From positions 248,001 through 312,000 of the forward strand of contig DDPF01000003.1 in the NCBI GenBank assembly GCA_002342065.1: DNA of 64,000 bases, written 5' to 3'. The position numbers were made by a program, and so were the translations under genes. This DNA is from Bacteroidetes bacterium UBA2475. Lineage in GTDB: Bacteria > Bacteroidota > Bacteroidia > B-17B0 > Aurantibacillaceae. This document shows positions 40,964 to 52,400 of this stretch, one piece after another (within the stretch, counting starts at the first letter, position 1; each line of letters begins with the position of its first letter). The notes under the pieces are model-generated. The model was not told where the DNA came from and did not search any database. It worked only from the letters and a program-made list of their open reading frames with translations.

Positions 40964-43621
40964 TTATTTCACAACAAATCGTTTTACACCCAGTTTTTCT
41001 TTGGAAGAAACCCTCAAATAATATGCAGCAGGTGGTAAGTTTAAATTCAGCTCTACTTTTGTATCATTTGTACTTTGAGAATAAACTATTTTGCCCATTA
41101 CATCTAAAACTTCAATTGTTTTTTGACCAACAACTGACTCACAATCCAAACTAAATTTTCCATCGTTTACGCTTGGGAAAAGGTCAAAAGCAAGCGAGAT
41201 CTTCTCTGCCTTATTTGTGTTGGTTATAACCGAATAACTGGTTTCCCAAATACCTCTACCAAAAGTAGAAACATACACTTTGTTTAACGGTACATTAAAT
41301 TCAATATCGCTTACAATTACATTTGGCAAACCAAAGCTATTGCTTGTCCAGCTTGTGTTTCCAAAGGTTAAAACGTACACACCAATATCCGTTGCAACTA
41401 TTAAATTGTTGGTGCCTGGAATTTGTTTGATGCAATTTACAGGTATGTTTGGCAAATTATAAGTTATGTTTTGCCATGTAGTTCCGCCATTGGTAGTTGT
41501 AAAAACCTTTCTGCCAGCGCTAAATCCAGCCATAGAAACATAAGCAATGTTTGGATTTGTTTCGTTCACTTCAATGCCTGTGTAATACAAACTATCTGGT
41601 AAATTATTAGTAATATTTGTAAAACTAACACCACCGTTTGTGGTTTTAAAAACCATACCCGGCATTCCAAATTCATATCTAACTCTCCTTGCAGCATAAA
41701 CTACGAGGCTGTTTGAAGCCGATACGGCCAGCGCACTTATTTCTGTATTAGTATTTGTAACTGTATTTGTAAAAATAGATGCTAAAGGATTCCAACTGTT
41801 TCCACCGTCGGTTGATTGAACAACATTTTCATTTCCTATATATAGAACGCCGGGATGGTTATAGTCTGCAGCGATTGGTGTTACCCATTCACAGTTTTCA
41901 TTATTTACATTTGTGTTTGGATAGTTGCTCGAAACACCATCGTTATTACTCGTATAAAAATTTCCGTATTGGCTGGAACCTACAATATCACTATTATTCA
42001 AAGGATCTAAATAATTATCCATTCCATCGCCACCAAATATAGTTGACCATGTGCCCGCCTTATAATAAAATGTAGAATTATCCTGCGCACCTGCTACCAA
42101 CCGACCGCTTGTGGTTCTTGAACTTGATAATCTATAAAAAGAAGATACTTGCATACCATTGTTTAAATGTGTCCAGTTTGTTGGCCATGCACTGGTTGAC
42201 CAATTGCTAATAACCATGTTTGATGTTCTGTAAACCCCGCCATCACTGCAAACAAAATACTGGTTGGTGCCCGGTTGTCTATCAATTGAATGAATATCGC
42301 AATGTAATGTTGCGCCGTAATTTGTGGTCCAGTGCGAGATGGGATTAAAAGTTAAAGCGCCATCTGTAGATCCCCAAATATTTATCCCACCTGTATAAAC
42401 TGTTGTTTTTATAGTTGGATGAACTAATAATCCCAGGTCGTAATTTCCTTGTCCTCCAGGATTATTACCTTGATCGTACTCCAACACATTTAAAGCAGGT
42501 GGCACAAAGGTCCATGTTGTTCCTGCATTTATACTTTTATAAAAGCCGTATAATCCATTGCTGGTATTAACACATAAAGCATAAATATAATTTGGGTCAG
42601 ATGGTGCAATTGCCAGCTTAACCCTCTGAATGCTTCCTGTTAAAGGCATTCCGGTGTTCAACATATTCCATGTGTTTCCAAAATCGGTTGATTTATAAAT
42701 ACCCGCATTTCCTAAATTCGCATTCTGTACCCAACCGGTTGCTCCATACAAAATATTCGGATTTCCGGGATCGCGTTGCAAATCCCAAAAAAGTGAATCT
42801 AATTTTTTTACCCAACTGGCGCCGCCGTTAGTTGATTTATACATGCCACTTGCGCCGCATGCAACAAGATCGTTACCGTTAGCTGGGTTTACAATTACTT
42901 TTCTTATTAATGAAGCATCGCCATCGGTTAACTGAAAGGTCAATCCTGTTGGAGCCCAGGTAAGTCCACCATCTGTAGTTTTATAAACACCCATACCATA
43001 ATGCGAATGTCTTTTTCTTCCATTTAAAAATAAACTCACACCAATGTATTCAAAATCACAAACAGAAATATACATGGTGTTTGGATTTGAGGGATCGATG
43101 CTGATATCACTTATTCTAGTAATGGGTAAATTATCGGTTAAGGGTGTCCAGCTAACGCCATTGTTAGTGGTTTTCCAAACGCCGCCTTGTGCCACGCCAA
43201 CAAAATAAATATTTGAGTTTGAAGGATGAAAAGCTATGCAATTAATTCTTCCAATTCCATTTTCCATATAACCCGTTAAATTATTTGGAAGAACATTTGG
43301 CCCGGTTGGCGCCCACACAGATGCAGCGCTGGATGCTTCCATCTGTTGTTTTGAATCTGCCATTTCAATAGCGGCATTTATATAGTCGTTATAGCCCGCA
43401 GGCTCGCCTTCTGTATTAGTATGAAATTGCGTTTCATACTCCCAGCGTTTAAAATTTTTCCAGTTTTTTTTCGACGACAGGTCATTATTTTTTTTAAAAT
43501 CGTCAAATTGTTTTTGAACTTCTTTAAAAGTTAAAGCCCTGTTGGTTGTATTTTTTGTAAAATCTTGCCCATTTAAAAAAATAGTAATGGCCAGAAAAAA
43601 TAATGTGATAGAAAATTTCAT
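40964..43621 (-). CDS. BNR/VPS10-type beta-propeller protein with T9SS type A sorting domain
   Basis: An 885-residue exported protein with a signal peptide (residues 1-18, LFFLAITIFLNGQ). The body is a large sialidase/sortilin-like beta-propeller: repeated Asp-box strands of the form S/T-x-D/N-x-G-x-T/S-W occur many times, for example VWKTTNNGVSWTPL, VYKTTDGGLTWAPTG, MYKSTNGGASWVKKL, IYKSTDFGNTWNML and VFTTTNGGTTWQNI. The last 80 residues are a type A sorting domain (FDLFPSVNDGKFSLDC, ending PPAAYYLRVSS). No sialidase Arg triad is recognisable, so binding or scaffold function is more likely than hydrolysis. Its promoter region is shared with the divergent gene at 43687. Confidence 0.88.
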   Translation of the reverse strand: MKFSITLFFLAITIFLNGQDFTKNTTNRALTFKEVQKQFDDFKKNNDLSSKKNWKNFKRWEYETQFHTNTEGEPAGYNDYINAAIEMADSKQQMEASSAASVWAPTGPNVLPNNLTGYMENGIGRINCIAFHPSNSNIYFVGVAQGGVWKTTNNGVSWTPLTDNLPITRISDISIDPSNPNTMYISVCDFEYIGVSLFLNGRKRHSHYGMGVYKTTDGGLTWAPTGLTFQLTDGDASLIRKVIVNPANGNDLVACGASGMYKSTNGGASWVKKLDSLFWDLQRDPGNPNILYGATGWVQNANLGNAGIYKSTDFGNTWNMLNTGMPLTGSIQRVKLAIAPSDPNYIYALCVNTSNGLYGFYKSINAGTTWTFVPPALNVLEYDQGNNPGGQGNYDLGLLVHPTIKTTVYTGGINIWGSTDGALTFNPISHWTTNYGATLHCDIHSIDRQPGTNQYFVCSDGGVYRTSNMVISNWSTSAWPTNWTHLNNGMQVSSFYRLSSSRTTSGRLVAGAQDNSTFYYKAGTWSTIFGGDGMDNYLDPLNNSDIVGSSQYGNFYTSNNDGVSSNYPNTNVNNENCEWVTPIAADYNHPGVLYIGNENVVQSTDGGNSWNPLASIFTNTVTNTNTEISALAVSASNSLVVYAARRVRYEFGMPGMVFKTTNGGVSFTNITNNLPDSLYYTGIEVNETNPNIAYVSMAGFSAGRKVFTTTNGGTTWQNITYNLPNIPVNCIKQIPGTNNLIVATDIGVYVLTFGNTSWTSNSFGLPNVIVSDIEFNVPLNKVYVSTFGRGIWETSYSVITNTNKAEKISLAFDLFPSVNDGKFSLDCESVVGQKTIEVLDVMGKIVYSQSTNDTKVELNLNLPPAAYYLRVSSKEKLGVKRFVVK

Positions 43622-43686
43622 TTGTTCTAAATTTAATTAAAGATACAAAAAAATATGTTTAATTTGTTAATCGAAAACCCAATCAT

Positions 43687-45354
43687 TTGATCAAGCCAAA
43701 AAATACAGCCATCACCAGCTTAAAAGAAATTGCCGCAGCTTTTAACGAAAGCTCTGCTTTGCAAAAAAAGACGCTTTTAAGTGAATGCGCCGGCATAAAA
43801 TTAAATTCCAAAAAAACAATAACTGCCTACCACGACTGTTTGATCTTTTTATTGGGTTATCCAGAGAATGAAGAATTGTTTTCTCTTGCGCGAAAAGAAA
43901 TGGATCGTTTATCGGAAACTGTTAAAAGGTCGCCGGCACATTTAAAAGATCAATTGGAGAGAACAGGTATTGCATACACGCAAACACAAGCGGCAAATAG
44001 TTTTACTTTGATACAATGGCTTTTAAAAACATATCCAGCCCAAGTTGCTTTACATTCTTTTGATGAGAGCGGTATTCATCCAAAAGAAGTATTACGTCAC
44101 TCCCTATCCGAAATGGAATTTGAGTTTGCTTTTACCGAAAAATTAAATCCTGTAAAATGGCTAGAACAGGCCGCAGGCTCAAAAAATAAAAAAGATCTTT
44201 TAGTTTGGCTGATCGATCATTTTGAAAGGATAGATGCATCAGATCTTATCAAAGACCAGCTATTTGAATCTTTAAAAGTTTATATTTCAATTATTCCAAC
44301 AAACAAAACACTTTCAAAAGGTTTTGGAAATTTTTCTTTGCACAAAAATTATTTTCATACAAAAGGTTTATTAAAACGTTTTGATGAAAAAGAAATTATC
44401 AATAAAAAATTACCGGCACCAAAAAAATTATCGTACGCTGAAAAAAACCTCATCATTGAAAAAGCACGTGTAGCATTATTTTTATTGAACCGCGAAACAG
44501 AACCGGTTATTTATTGTAATGCAGATGGATTATTGTTTTATGAATTAGAACATGGCTTATCAATTGCCTTATTCAGCATTCTTCCCGAAAGACGTTTGCC
44601 ACTTGAATCCTATATTGGTTTTATGATGTTTAAAAATGGTTTTCCAATGGCTTATGGTGGCGGCTGGTTATTTGGCAACCGTTCGCTACTTGGAATAAAT
44701 ATTTTTGAAAGTTTCAGGGGTGGCGAATCTGCTTTTGTTTTTTGTCAATTATTACGCAGCTACAAACAAAGTTTTGGTGCAAATTATTTTGAAGTAGAGC
44801 CATACCAGTTTGGAAAAAATAATCCGGAAGGTTTACAGTCGGGTGCATTTTGGTTTTATTATCGTTTTGGTTTCAGGCCGGTAGATAACGACTTAAAAGA
44901 ATTAGCAAGCGAAGAAGCGGAAAAAATTCAAACTACAAAAGGTTATCGCACATCAATAGAAACCTTAAAACGTTTCACCAATTCAAACCTGGCAGTTAAT
45001 TTTAATAATGAAGTGCAACCAATAAATCCAAGTGTTATTAGTGAATATATCACAGAACAAATTAAATTAAAATTTAAAGGCAACCGCTCTGCTGCAGAAA
45101 AATGGTGTTTACAAAAACTAAGAACAGACCTTGGAATTGAAATAAATAAAGTATCAAAAGCAGAAAGAACGGGCATTAATAAATTAAGTTTCTTTATTGG
45201 TTTTTGCATCAACTCCTCACGCTTAAACTCAGCAGATAAGACTAAATTAAAGAATTTTGTTTTGGAAAAAGGGAAATCAGAGTTTAAATACATTCAATTG
45301 TGCAATGCAATAAACTTTAAGAAATTGCTTTTAGAAGATCTACAAAAAAAATAA
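43687..45354 (+). CDS. Conserved-looking protein of unknown function
   Basis: I do not recognise a family. The 555-residue product has no signal peptide or membrane helix. The first 250 residues are predicted mostly helical and Lys/Glu-rich (SLKEIAAAFNESSALQKKTLLSE, EMDRLSETVKRSPAHLKDQLERTG). The middle, about 265-415, is richer in aromatic and Gly residues and looks like an enzyme or binding core: EPVIYCNADGLLFYELEHGLSIALF, RRLPLESYIGFMMFKNGFPMAYGGGWLFGNRSLLGINIFESFRGGES, then YFEVEPYQFGKNNPEGLQSGAFWFYYRFGFRP. This region has strand order reminiscent of a GNAT-like fold, but this is a guess. The C-terminal 130 residues are helical. The start is TTG at 43687; no closer ATG is available. It is monocistronic. 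Confidence 0.75.
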   Translation: MIKPKNTAITSLKEIAAAFNESSALQKKTLLSECAGIKLNSKKTITAYHDCLIFLLGYPENEELFSLARKEMDRLSETVKRSPAHLKDQLERTGIAYTQTQAANSFTLIQWLLKTYPAQVALHSFDESGIHPKEVLRHSLSEMEFEFAFTEKLNPVKWLEQAAGSKNKKDLLVWLIDHFERIDASDLIKDQLFESLKVYISIIPTNKTLSKGFGNFSLHKNYFHTKGLLKRFDEKEIINKKLPAPKKLSYAEKNLIIEKARVALFLLNRETEPVIYCNADGLLFYELEHGLSIALFSILPERRLPLESYIGFMMFKNGFPMAYGGGWLFGNRSLLGINIFESFRGGESAFVFCQLLRSYKQSFGANYFEVEPYQFGKNNPEGLQSGAFWFYYRFGFRPVDNDLKELASEEAEKIQTTKGYRTSIETLKRFTNSNLAVNFNNEVQPINPSVISEYITEQIKLKFKGNRSAAEKWCLQKLRTDLGIEINKVSKAERTGINKLSFFIGFCINSSRLNSADKTKLKNFVLEKGKSEFKYIQLCNAINFKKLLLEDLQKK

Positions 45355-45391
45355 GCCACGAATTGCACTAATTACACAAATACTTGAATGA

Positions 45392-45478
45392 TAAGCAACT
45401 CATTTTGTTTTGGTGGAATTTTAATTATTTTATCAAAATTTTGATAAAATAATAATTTCACGAAAAAACTGTTGCTTA
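45392..45478. repeat. 87-bp hairpin element with a perfect 30-bp palindromic core
   Basis: The outer bases TAAGCAAC (45392-45399) and GTTGCTTA (45471-45478) are perfect complements. The centre, 45424-45453, is a perfect palindrome built on tatcaaaattttgata flanked by attatttt/aaaataat. The intermediate bases pair partly. It lies in the gap between the unknown gene (ends 45354) and the PorP-like gene (ends 45553), where both genes end. It is too AT-rich for a standard terminator and looks like a small mobile or regulatory palindrome. The remaining bases of the gap show a gccacgaatt-type repeat remnant near 45355 and a 9-base tandem repeat (gaaattggt) near 45500. Confidence 0.6.
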
Positions 45479-45552
45479 GGGAAGTAAATAACTGCTTAGA
45501 GAAATTGGTGAAATTGGTGGCCTGTTTATTAACTTAGAAATCAGGGATAAAA

Positions 45553-46479
45553 TTACTTCTCTTTATCTTTTCCTTCCCAGGTGGCAGATTGCTTTTTTGA
45601 GAAACGAAGTCCTAACATGATCTCGTGCGTACCAGTAGTGTATTTCTTAACGTTAGTTGTTGTAAAATCATACGAATAACCTATCATTAAATAATTCTTG
45701 TAAAAATATCCTACCAAAGCCGTAAATGCATCATTGTGACGGTAAGCGCCACCCAGCCAAATTTGTTCCTGGTAAATTACTCTTGCACCAATATCTAATT
45801 TTGGCGGAGCAGGAATTGCATATTTTACAAGGAAAGAAGGTTCGATCTTAAAGTCATCTCCAAGATCAAATTTATAAGCAGCATTTAAATTAAAATGGTT
45901 TATGATCCTGCTATTTTTTCCGGCACCTTCATATAAATTAATTGGCGCCTGATATAATTGTGGTAAACTTAAACCAACATAGAACCTGTCTTTTTTATGA
46001 AAATAAATTCCGGCGCCAAAATCAGGTACATAAGTAGTTTGATAGGTGCTTAATAAATTTTCATCGCCGCTATCGCGTAAAACTAATTTACTTCCATCAA
46101 TTCCCCATTGTAAAACTCCGGCACTTAATCCCATCGAAAGAAACATATCTTCTTTTAATTTTAAATGATAAGCGTAAGAAAAATTTAATCCGGTTCTACG
46201 TGTTGGTCCAACAATATCAGTGTACAAATTCATACCAATACCCATGTTCTTTGCTTTTATAGGGCCATGCAATGTTAGCATATAAGTTCTTGGCGCATCA
46301 GTAATTCCTATCCACTGGTAACGGTTATTAGAACGCACATCAGCAAATTCATCTTTACCGGCAACGGCAGGATTTATTGCCATTTCGTTTAACATGTATT
46401 GCGTGTATTGAGGTAACTGCTGACTGAAACCGCAAACCGCAATTAAACTAAACAAAAATATGTAATACTTTTTTATCAT
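45553..46479 (-). CDS. PorP/SprF-family type IX secretion outer-membrane protein
   Basis: A 308-residue outer-membrane beta-barrel-like protein of the PorP/SprF family. It has a signal peptide (residues 1-19, IFLFSLIAVCGFSQ), the family opening QLPQYTQYMLNEMAINPAVAGKDEFADVRSNNRYQW, and the middle motifs GIGMNLYTDIVGPTRRTGLNFSYAYHL and FYVGLSLPQL. In Flavobacterium johnsoniae, SprF is encoded right after sprB and is needed to deliver SprB to the surface; PorP proteins often accompany type B sorted giant proteins and help retain them. Here the ATG overlaps the stop of the 2880-residue SprB-like gene by one base, so the two are surely co-expressed. Confidence 0.92.
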   Translation of the reverse strand: MIKKYYIFLFSLIAVCGFSQQLPQYTQYMLNEMAINPAVAGKDEFADVRSNNRYQWIGITDAPRTYMLTLHGPIKAKNMGIGMNLYTDIVGPTRRTGLNFSYAYHLKLKEDMFLSMGLSAGVLQWGIDGSKLVLRDSGDENLLSTYQTTYVPDFGAGIYFHKKDRFYVGLSLPQLYQAPINLYEGAGKNSRIINHFNLNAAYKFDLGDDFKIEPSFLVKYAIPAPPKLDIGARVIYQEQIWLGGAYRHNDAFTALVGYFYKNYLMIGYSYDFTTTNVKKYTTGTHEIMLGLRFSKKQSATWEGKDKEK

Positions 46480-49400
46480 TATCTAAATATGGTTAATGGT
46501 CCGGTAAACGGCGTGGTATATGCCGGATGATTTAAATTAATTATATAATAATAAGTTCCAACAGGCAGATCTTTGCCTTTGAATTTTCCATCAAATTGTC
46601 CATTGTAATTATTAAAGAAATACAATAATTCTCCCCAACGGTTATAGATCTCAACTGTATTTTCAGGGAACTGATCAATATAATCAATGATCCATCTTTC
46701 GTTCTTGGTATCACCATTTGGACTAAAGCCATTTGGAATTACTATTAACGGATATAAGAAAACGGTCATCGTATCACTCACCGTGCAACCTGTTGTAAGA
46801 TCTACTACAGTAACGGTATATGTTGTATTTAATGTGTTAGAGGCAACAGGATTTTGAATACTCGGATCATCCAGATCAAATGAAGGTGACCAGGTTATTG
46901 ATACGGAACCACTCGTTGTAGTTGGACTACCACCAATTGTTACATTAGAAAATACAGGGATAGTAAATGTTGGTCCGGCATCTACAACTGGTAATCCAAA
47001 AATATTTACAACTATCGTATCCTGATCTGCGCAAGCAGCAACTGAAGAAGATGTAACTAATACATAAGTAAATGAGCCCGGAGCAGTTGGCGGCGTTGCT
47101 GCTGAGAATGTTGGTGTATTTGCAACACTGTTAGTAGTGTTTGGTAATAAGAACCAATCAAATGACACGGCGCCAAATGAATTTGTACCCGTTAAAGTTA
47201 CTGAAGGTGTAGGACAAACTGTTACATCATTTCCGGCTTGCGCCACAATGCTAACCGTTGGTATTACATCTAATACTGTATCTCTGCGACAACCATTATT
47301 ATCGGTTAAACTTAAAGAATAAGTTCCTGCTAATATGTTGGTAATGTTTTGCGTGCTTGCTGTAAACGCTGCGCCGGTCCAGGTATAAGTAAAGGCCGGT
47401 GTGCCACCGTTTACACCCATATTTAACGCACCATCGTTAACCGAACTACAAGAAGAATTTGTTATTGTAGGAGTTAAGGTAATGAACGGCGGATTATTTA
47501 AAGTTAAACTGGTAGATCTTGCACAACCTCTTGCATCAGTTACCGTGGCAAAATAAACTATTGGTGCAGTGCTTGGGCCAGGACATAAAGAGAACTGTGG
47601 ATTACCCACCGCTAAAGGCGACCACACAAATGAATATGGTAAACTTCCACCGCTTGGCACCAAAGTAATGGCACCGTCACAATCGTTATGACATCTTGGA
47701 TGCTGCACATTGGCTAAACTTAATTGTATAGGTTGGTTTTGTGTTAATGTAAACGATTGAATTGTTTTACAATTATTAGGCGCAGGTGCAGTAACCGTTA
47801 ATGTAATAACGCCGGCGCCTAATCCACTAACGGTTGACAATGTGCTGCCATTACTCCATGCATAAGAAACAGGCCCCGCAGTACTTGTACCCAATGCAGT
47901 AATTGAGCCGGTTAAAGCGCCCGCACAAGCTATATTACTTTGTGTAAAGGTAATAACGGGGCCATTTGAATTACTTATAGCAAACGCTTGTGTTTGTGGG
48001 CAGCCAAGTGCAGCAGTATTTGTAACCGTAACCGAATAATTACCAGCTCCAATGCCCGTTAAAGAAGAAGTGATTCCCGGACCAGGAGTCCACGAATAAA
48101 AATAACCACCGGGGGCTAACGTAGGGCTTACCACAACATTGATCGTTCCATTATTAGCACCACATCCCGGCGCACTTATTATTGGTGTAATAGTATATTG
48201 TATACCTGAGTTAATATCTACAGATGTAGTACGAATACAACCTTGCGCATCTGTCATTTGTAAGAAATAAGTACCAGGGCATAAATTAGTAATTACAGAA
48301 TTTGAAACTGCCGGACTCACCCAGGTATACGTTATTGGTGCAGTACCTCCAATTGCTGTTACAGTTGCAGCACCATTACATTGTCCTGCACATAATTCGT
48401 TTTGAATATTTGTTGTTTGGCCGGTAATACCATTTGAATTACTGATATTAATATTTTGTAACTGTGTACACGCATTATTGTCTGTAATTAACACCTGATA
48501 CAATCCTGCGCATAAATTAGCAGCTACTGATGAAGTAGCACTTGATGTCCAACTGTAGGTATAAGGACCAACACCACCTAAAGCAGTAACAGTTCCTGAA
48601 CCGTTACACATATTACAAGATGGAGAAGTCACCGCGCTTGAAGAAGTAATTTGTACTGGCGCAGTAATGTTCGTTGTAAAACTATTAAAACATCCAATGG
48701 CGTCTGTAGCAGTTAAAGTATAAATACCGCTACATAAATTATTTGCAAATGGCCCCGTTTGTAAATTGCTCCACGCAAAAGTTATTGGCAAATTAGGACT
48801 ACCCGAAACTGCAATTACACTTGCTGCTCCAATACAGCTTCCAAAACATAAGTTATTGGTAGTTGCCGGAGTGGCGGTCATATTTTGTACACCCGGCAAA
48901 GTAACGGTTTGTGTAGATGGACAAAGATTATTATCTAAAATATTAATTGTATAAGTTGCTGCGCATGCATTAATTAAAGTTGCTGTTGCAGACGCGCCCG
49001 GCGACCATGTATATTGGAATGGCCCTGTACCACCAAAGGTGCTTAATGTAATTGAACCATTACAAATTCCATTACATGTTGGGAAAGTAAGACTAGGTAA
49101 AATTGAGACTGAAGCCGGTTGTGTTATTGAAACCGAATTAAATAATAAACAATTATTAGCATCCATTATTTGCGCAGAATAAGTTCCGGCGCATAAATTT
49201 ATTTGAGGGTTAACTGATGATGTTGATGGTGGAACAATCCATGAAACAGTATAACCCGGTGTTCCGCCAACAATTCCGGCGGGGTTAACTGAAGCTGCAC
49301 CTGTACAATTCCCAAAACAAGTAATACTCGAAGAAGTAATTGGCGCAGCACTTGGTCCATTCGCATTACTTACAGGAATAGTAACAGTGTTTGTACAGTT

Positions 49401-52400
49401 ATTTGCATCAGTAACTACAACAGTATATATACCAGCAGGTATTCCTGAAACAACGGAACTTGTACTCACAATTGGTGCACTCCATGTAAAACTATAAGTA
49501 GGTGTTCCGCCGGTTGGAATAACAGTTATTGAACCGTTTGGTGTTGCAGTAGCTCCGCAGGTAGCAGGTCCAATTGAAGTGTTGACATTTAAAACAGGAG
49601 GATTAGTTAATGTAAATGTTTGTACATCTGTACAGTTATTAAAATCAGTAACTAGAACCGTATAATTTCCGGCACATAAACTGCTTAAAGTTGCGGAGTT
49701 TGGTCCTGCGGGTGTCCAAACAAAGTTAAGCGGCGGCGTACCATTAGCAGGTATGCTTACAGCAATACCATTACAGTTACCACTACATGAAGGATTGGTT
49801 GAGGTTATATTTGCAAGTAATGCAGGAGGACTAACAAGATTTGCTACACCAGTGGCGATACATCCACTAGCATCAGTAGCAGTTAAAGTGTAATTACCAG
49901 GACATAAATTTGTAGGGTTTTGTCCTGCTCCGGCAGCTACCCAGTTAAAGTTCACTGTTCCTTGCGCTCCGGCTAAAACTGTATTGATGCTACCTGTACA
50001 TGCGGCATTACACAAAGGGTTAGTTGGTGTTAAGGTAACATTAAAGGCACTCGGTGCTGTTATAGTAAATCCTTGTGCTGCAGTACATCCGTTTGCATCC
50101 ACAATTGTTCCGGTATAATTTCCGGCACATAAACTTCCAAGGCTTGGCGTAGTGGCTGGTCCGCTCGACCAACTAAAACTATAAGTAGGAACACCACCGC
50201 CTGCTGTAAGAGAAGCAGTAGCATTACATGAGTTAGAACAACTTGCATTAACAACAGTTAACGTGCTGGTTAAAGCAGTAGGCTGCGTAATAGTAACCAC
50301 AGTTGATACAGGACAACTATTAGCATCGGTAGCATTTACAGTATAAGCTCCCGGACATAAATTAAAAATATTTTGGTTGGTAGATCCTGTAAAAGTTCCA
50401 ACCGGCAACCAGGTAAATGTGGATACGCCTGTGCCACCGTTTGCAGTTACGTTAATGCTACCGTTACACGCTGAATTACATAAAACCTGACTTACAGTTG
50501 TTGTTAAAGTTAATGCAGTAGGTTGTGTTATATTAAATGTAACTTGTCTTGTACACAAGTTTGCATCGTTAACATTTAAAGTATAATTACCCAGGCATAA
50601 ATTTGTTACAGTTGGTGTTCCTTGTCCCGTAATTGGTCCTGGTAACCAGTTAAGTGTGTATGTTGGAGTACCGCCAAATACTGCTACAGTGATAGAACCG
50701 TTACAAGCGCCAAAACATTTTGCATTTGTAACTGCAGAGTTAACTGTTATTGAAGTGGCAGGCTGAACAATAGCTATTGTTTGTGTAGTGATACAACCTG
50801 TTGGAACATTTGTTACAGCAATATTATATGTCCCTGTAAAAAGACTACTCGCCGTGCTTACGTTTCCAATTGTTGTAAAGCCAACAACAGGTGTCCATGT
50901 AAATGTGAATGGGCCCGCACCTACAGCTGTAACCGTTGCCGCACCTGTATTACCTCCAAAGCAAGTTACAGATTGTGTATTGATATTTAATGTTGGTCCT
51001 GTTGGATTGGTTAATATGGCAGACAATGTTGCAGAACAAGCTCCGTCAGAAACTATAAGTGAATAAGATCCCGCACCTAGTGAAGAATAACAACTTGTAG
51101 CGGCACCAACTCCACCTGCGGGACTCCAGGCAAAAGTATAAGGACCACCATTACCACCGCTTGGTGTTGCGCAAATACTTCCATTGTTTAAATTGCAGGT
51201 AGATGGATTTGTTGTTGTGAAAGTAGCCGCAATTGCGGGTTGCGAAGTAATTGTAAAAGGTGGCGGAGTTAATGTACAACCATTTGCATCGGTAACTGTT
51301 AATGTATAATTACCAATACATAAATTAGAAAGATTGGCTGTTGTAATTGCGCCTGGGCTCCAGGAATAAGTTAAGGCTCCTGTTCCGCCGGATGCATTTG
51401 AATTAATTGCACCGGTACAATTTCCAAAACAATTTACATTTGTTTGGGTAGGTGCAACAACAATTGGTGGCGGATTTACAAGTGTAATTGTAGCAGTATT
51501 AGAACAACCATTAAAGTCAGCAACTAAAACCGTGTATGTACCTGCCCCCAAACCTGTTGCTACCTGCGTGGTTTGTGTTGGTGCTGTTGGAGACCATGTA
51601 TAACTATAAGGTGTCTGACCTCCTAAAGGATTTGCTGTTGCAGTAGCATTAGTAGCTCCAAAACATTGAATAGTTGAGCCTGATGTTGCTACCGTTACAC
51701 TTACGGTTTGAGCAACATTGGCAGTAGCTGTAGCTACACAACCTTTACTATCTGTTACAGTTGCAGTATAATTTCCGGGACATAAACCACCAACTGTTAC
51801 GTTTGTTCCAACAGATACTGCTAAAGAATTTGTCCATACAATAGTATACCCTGGCGTTCCGTTTGCGGGCGCAACTGTTGAGGCACCGGTACAAGCATTA
51901 CAGCTTGAGAGTATACCTGTAATAGCCGCTGATAAAGCAATTGGAGAAACAATTGAAAAATTTATTGAGATGCTACAACCATTAGCATCTGTAACATTAC
52001 AGATATATGCCCCTGCCGATAATCCTGAAAATATACCCGTTGTATTTGTCGTAGCTCCAACCTGAAATGAATAAGGCCCTACACCACCCACTGCGGTAAT
52101 GGTCGCCGATCCATCACTACTACCCGCACAAGAAGTGGATGTTGTATTTTGTGTTAGTGTAATTGAAGAAGGTGAAGTTATTGTAGCAGTTGCAGATTTT
52201 GTACAACCCTTTGTATCTACTACCACCAACGTATAATTTCCCGCACATAATGCTGTGTTTGGATTTCCTACAGGGCCATTAGACCATGTTAACGTATAGC
52301 CAGGGGTTCCACCAACAACAACGGCTGACAATACACCATTGCAACTTCCAAAACAAGTTGGCTGTGTTGGCGTAATAGTTATAGTTACATCTGGTGGTTG

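Noticed and set aside
40964..43621. Sialidase enzyme
   Set aside because: Asp-boxes are frequent but no Arg triad or catalytic Tyr-Glu is visible; a binding propeller is the safer call.
44943..45293. A 116-codon minus-strand frame in the unknown 555-residue gene
   Set aside because: Fully antisense to a longer, better-formed frame; no start signal or recognisable protein.
50788..51066. Plus-strand open frame of 92 codons inside the giant adhesin gene, with similar ones at 52693, 53845 and 48766
   Set aside because: They are antisense to SprB repeats; their composition follows the repeated codons of the adhesin, and none has a leader, promoter or known motif.
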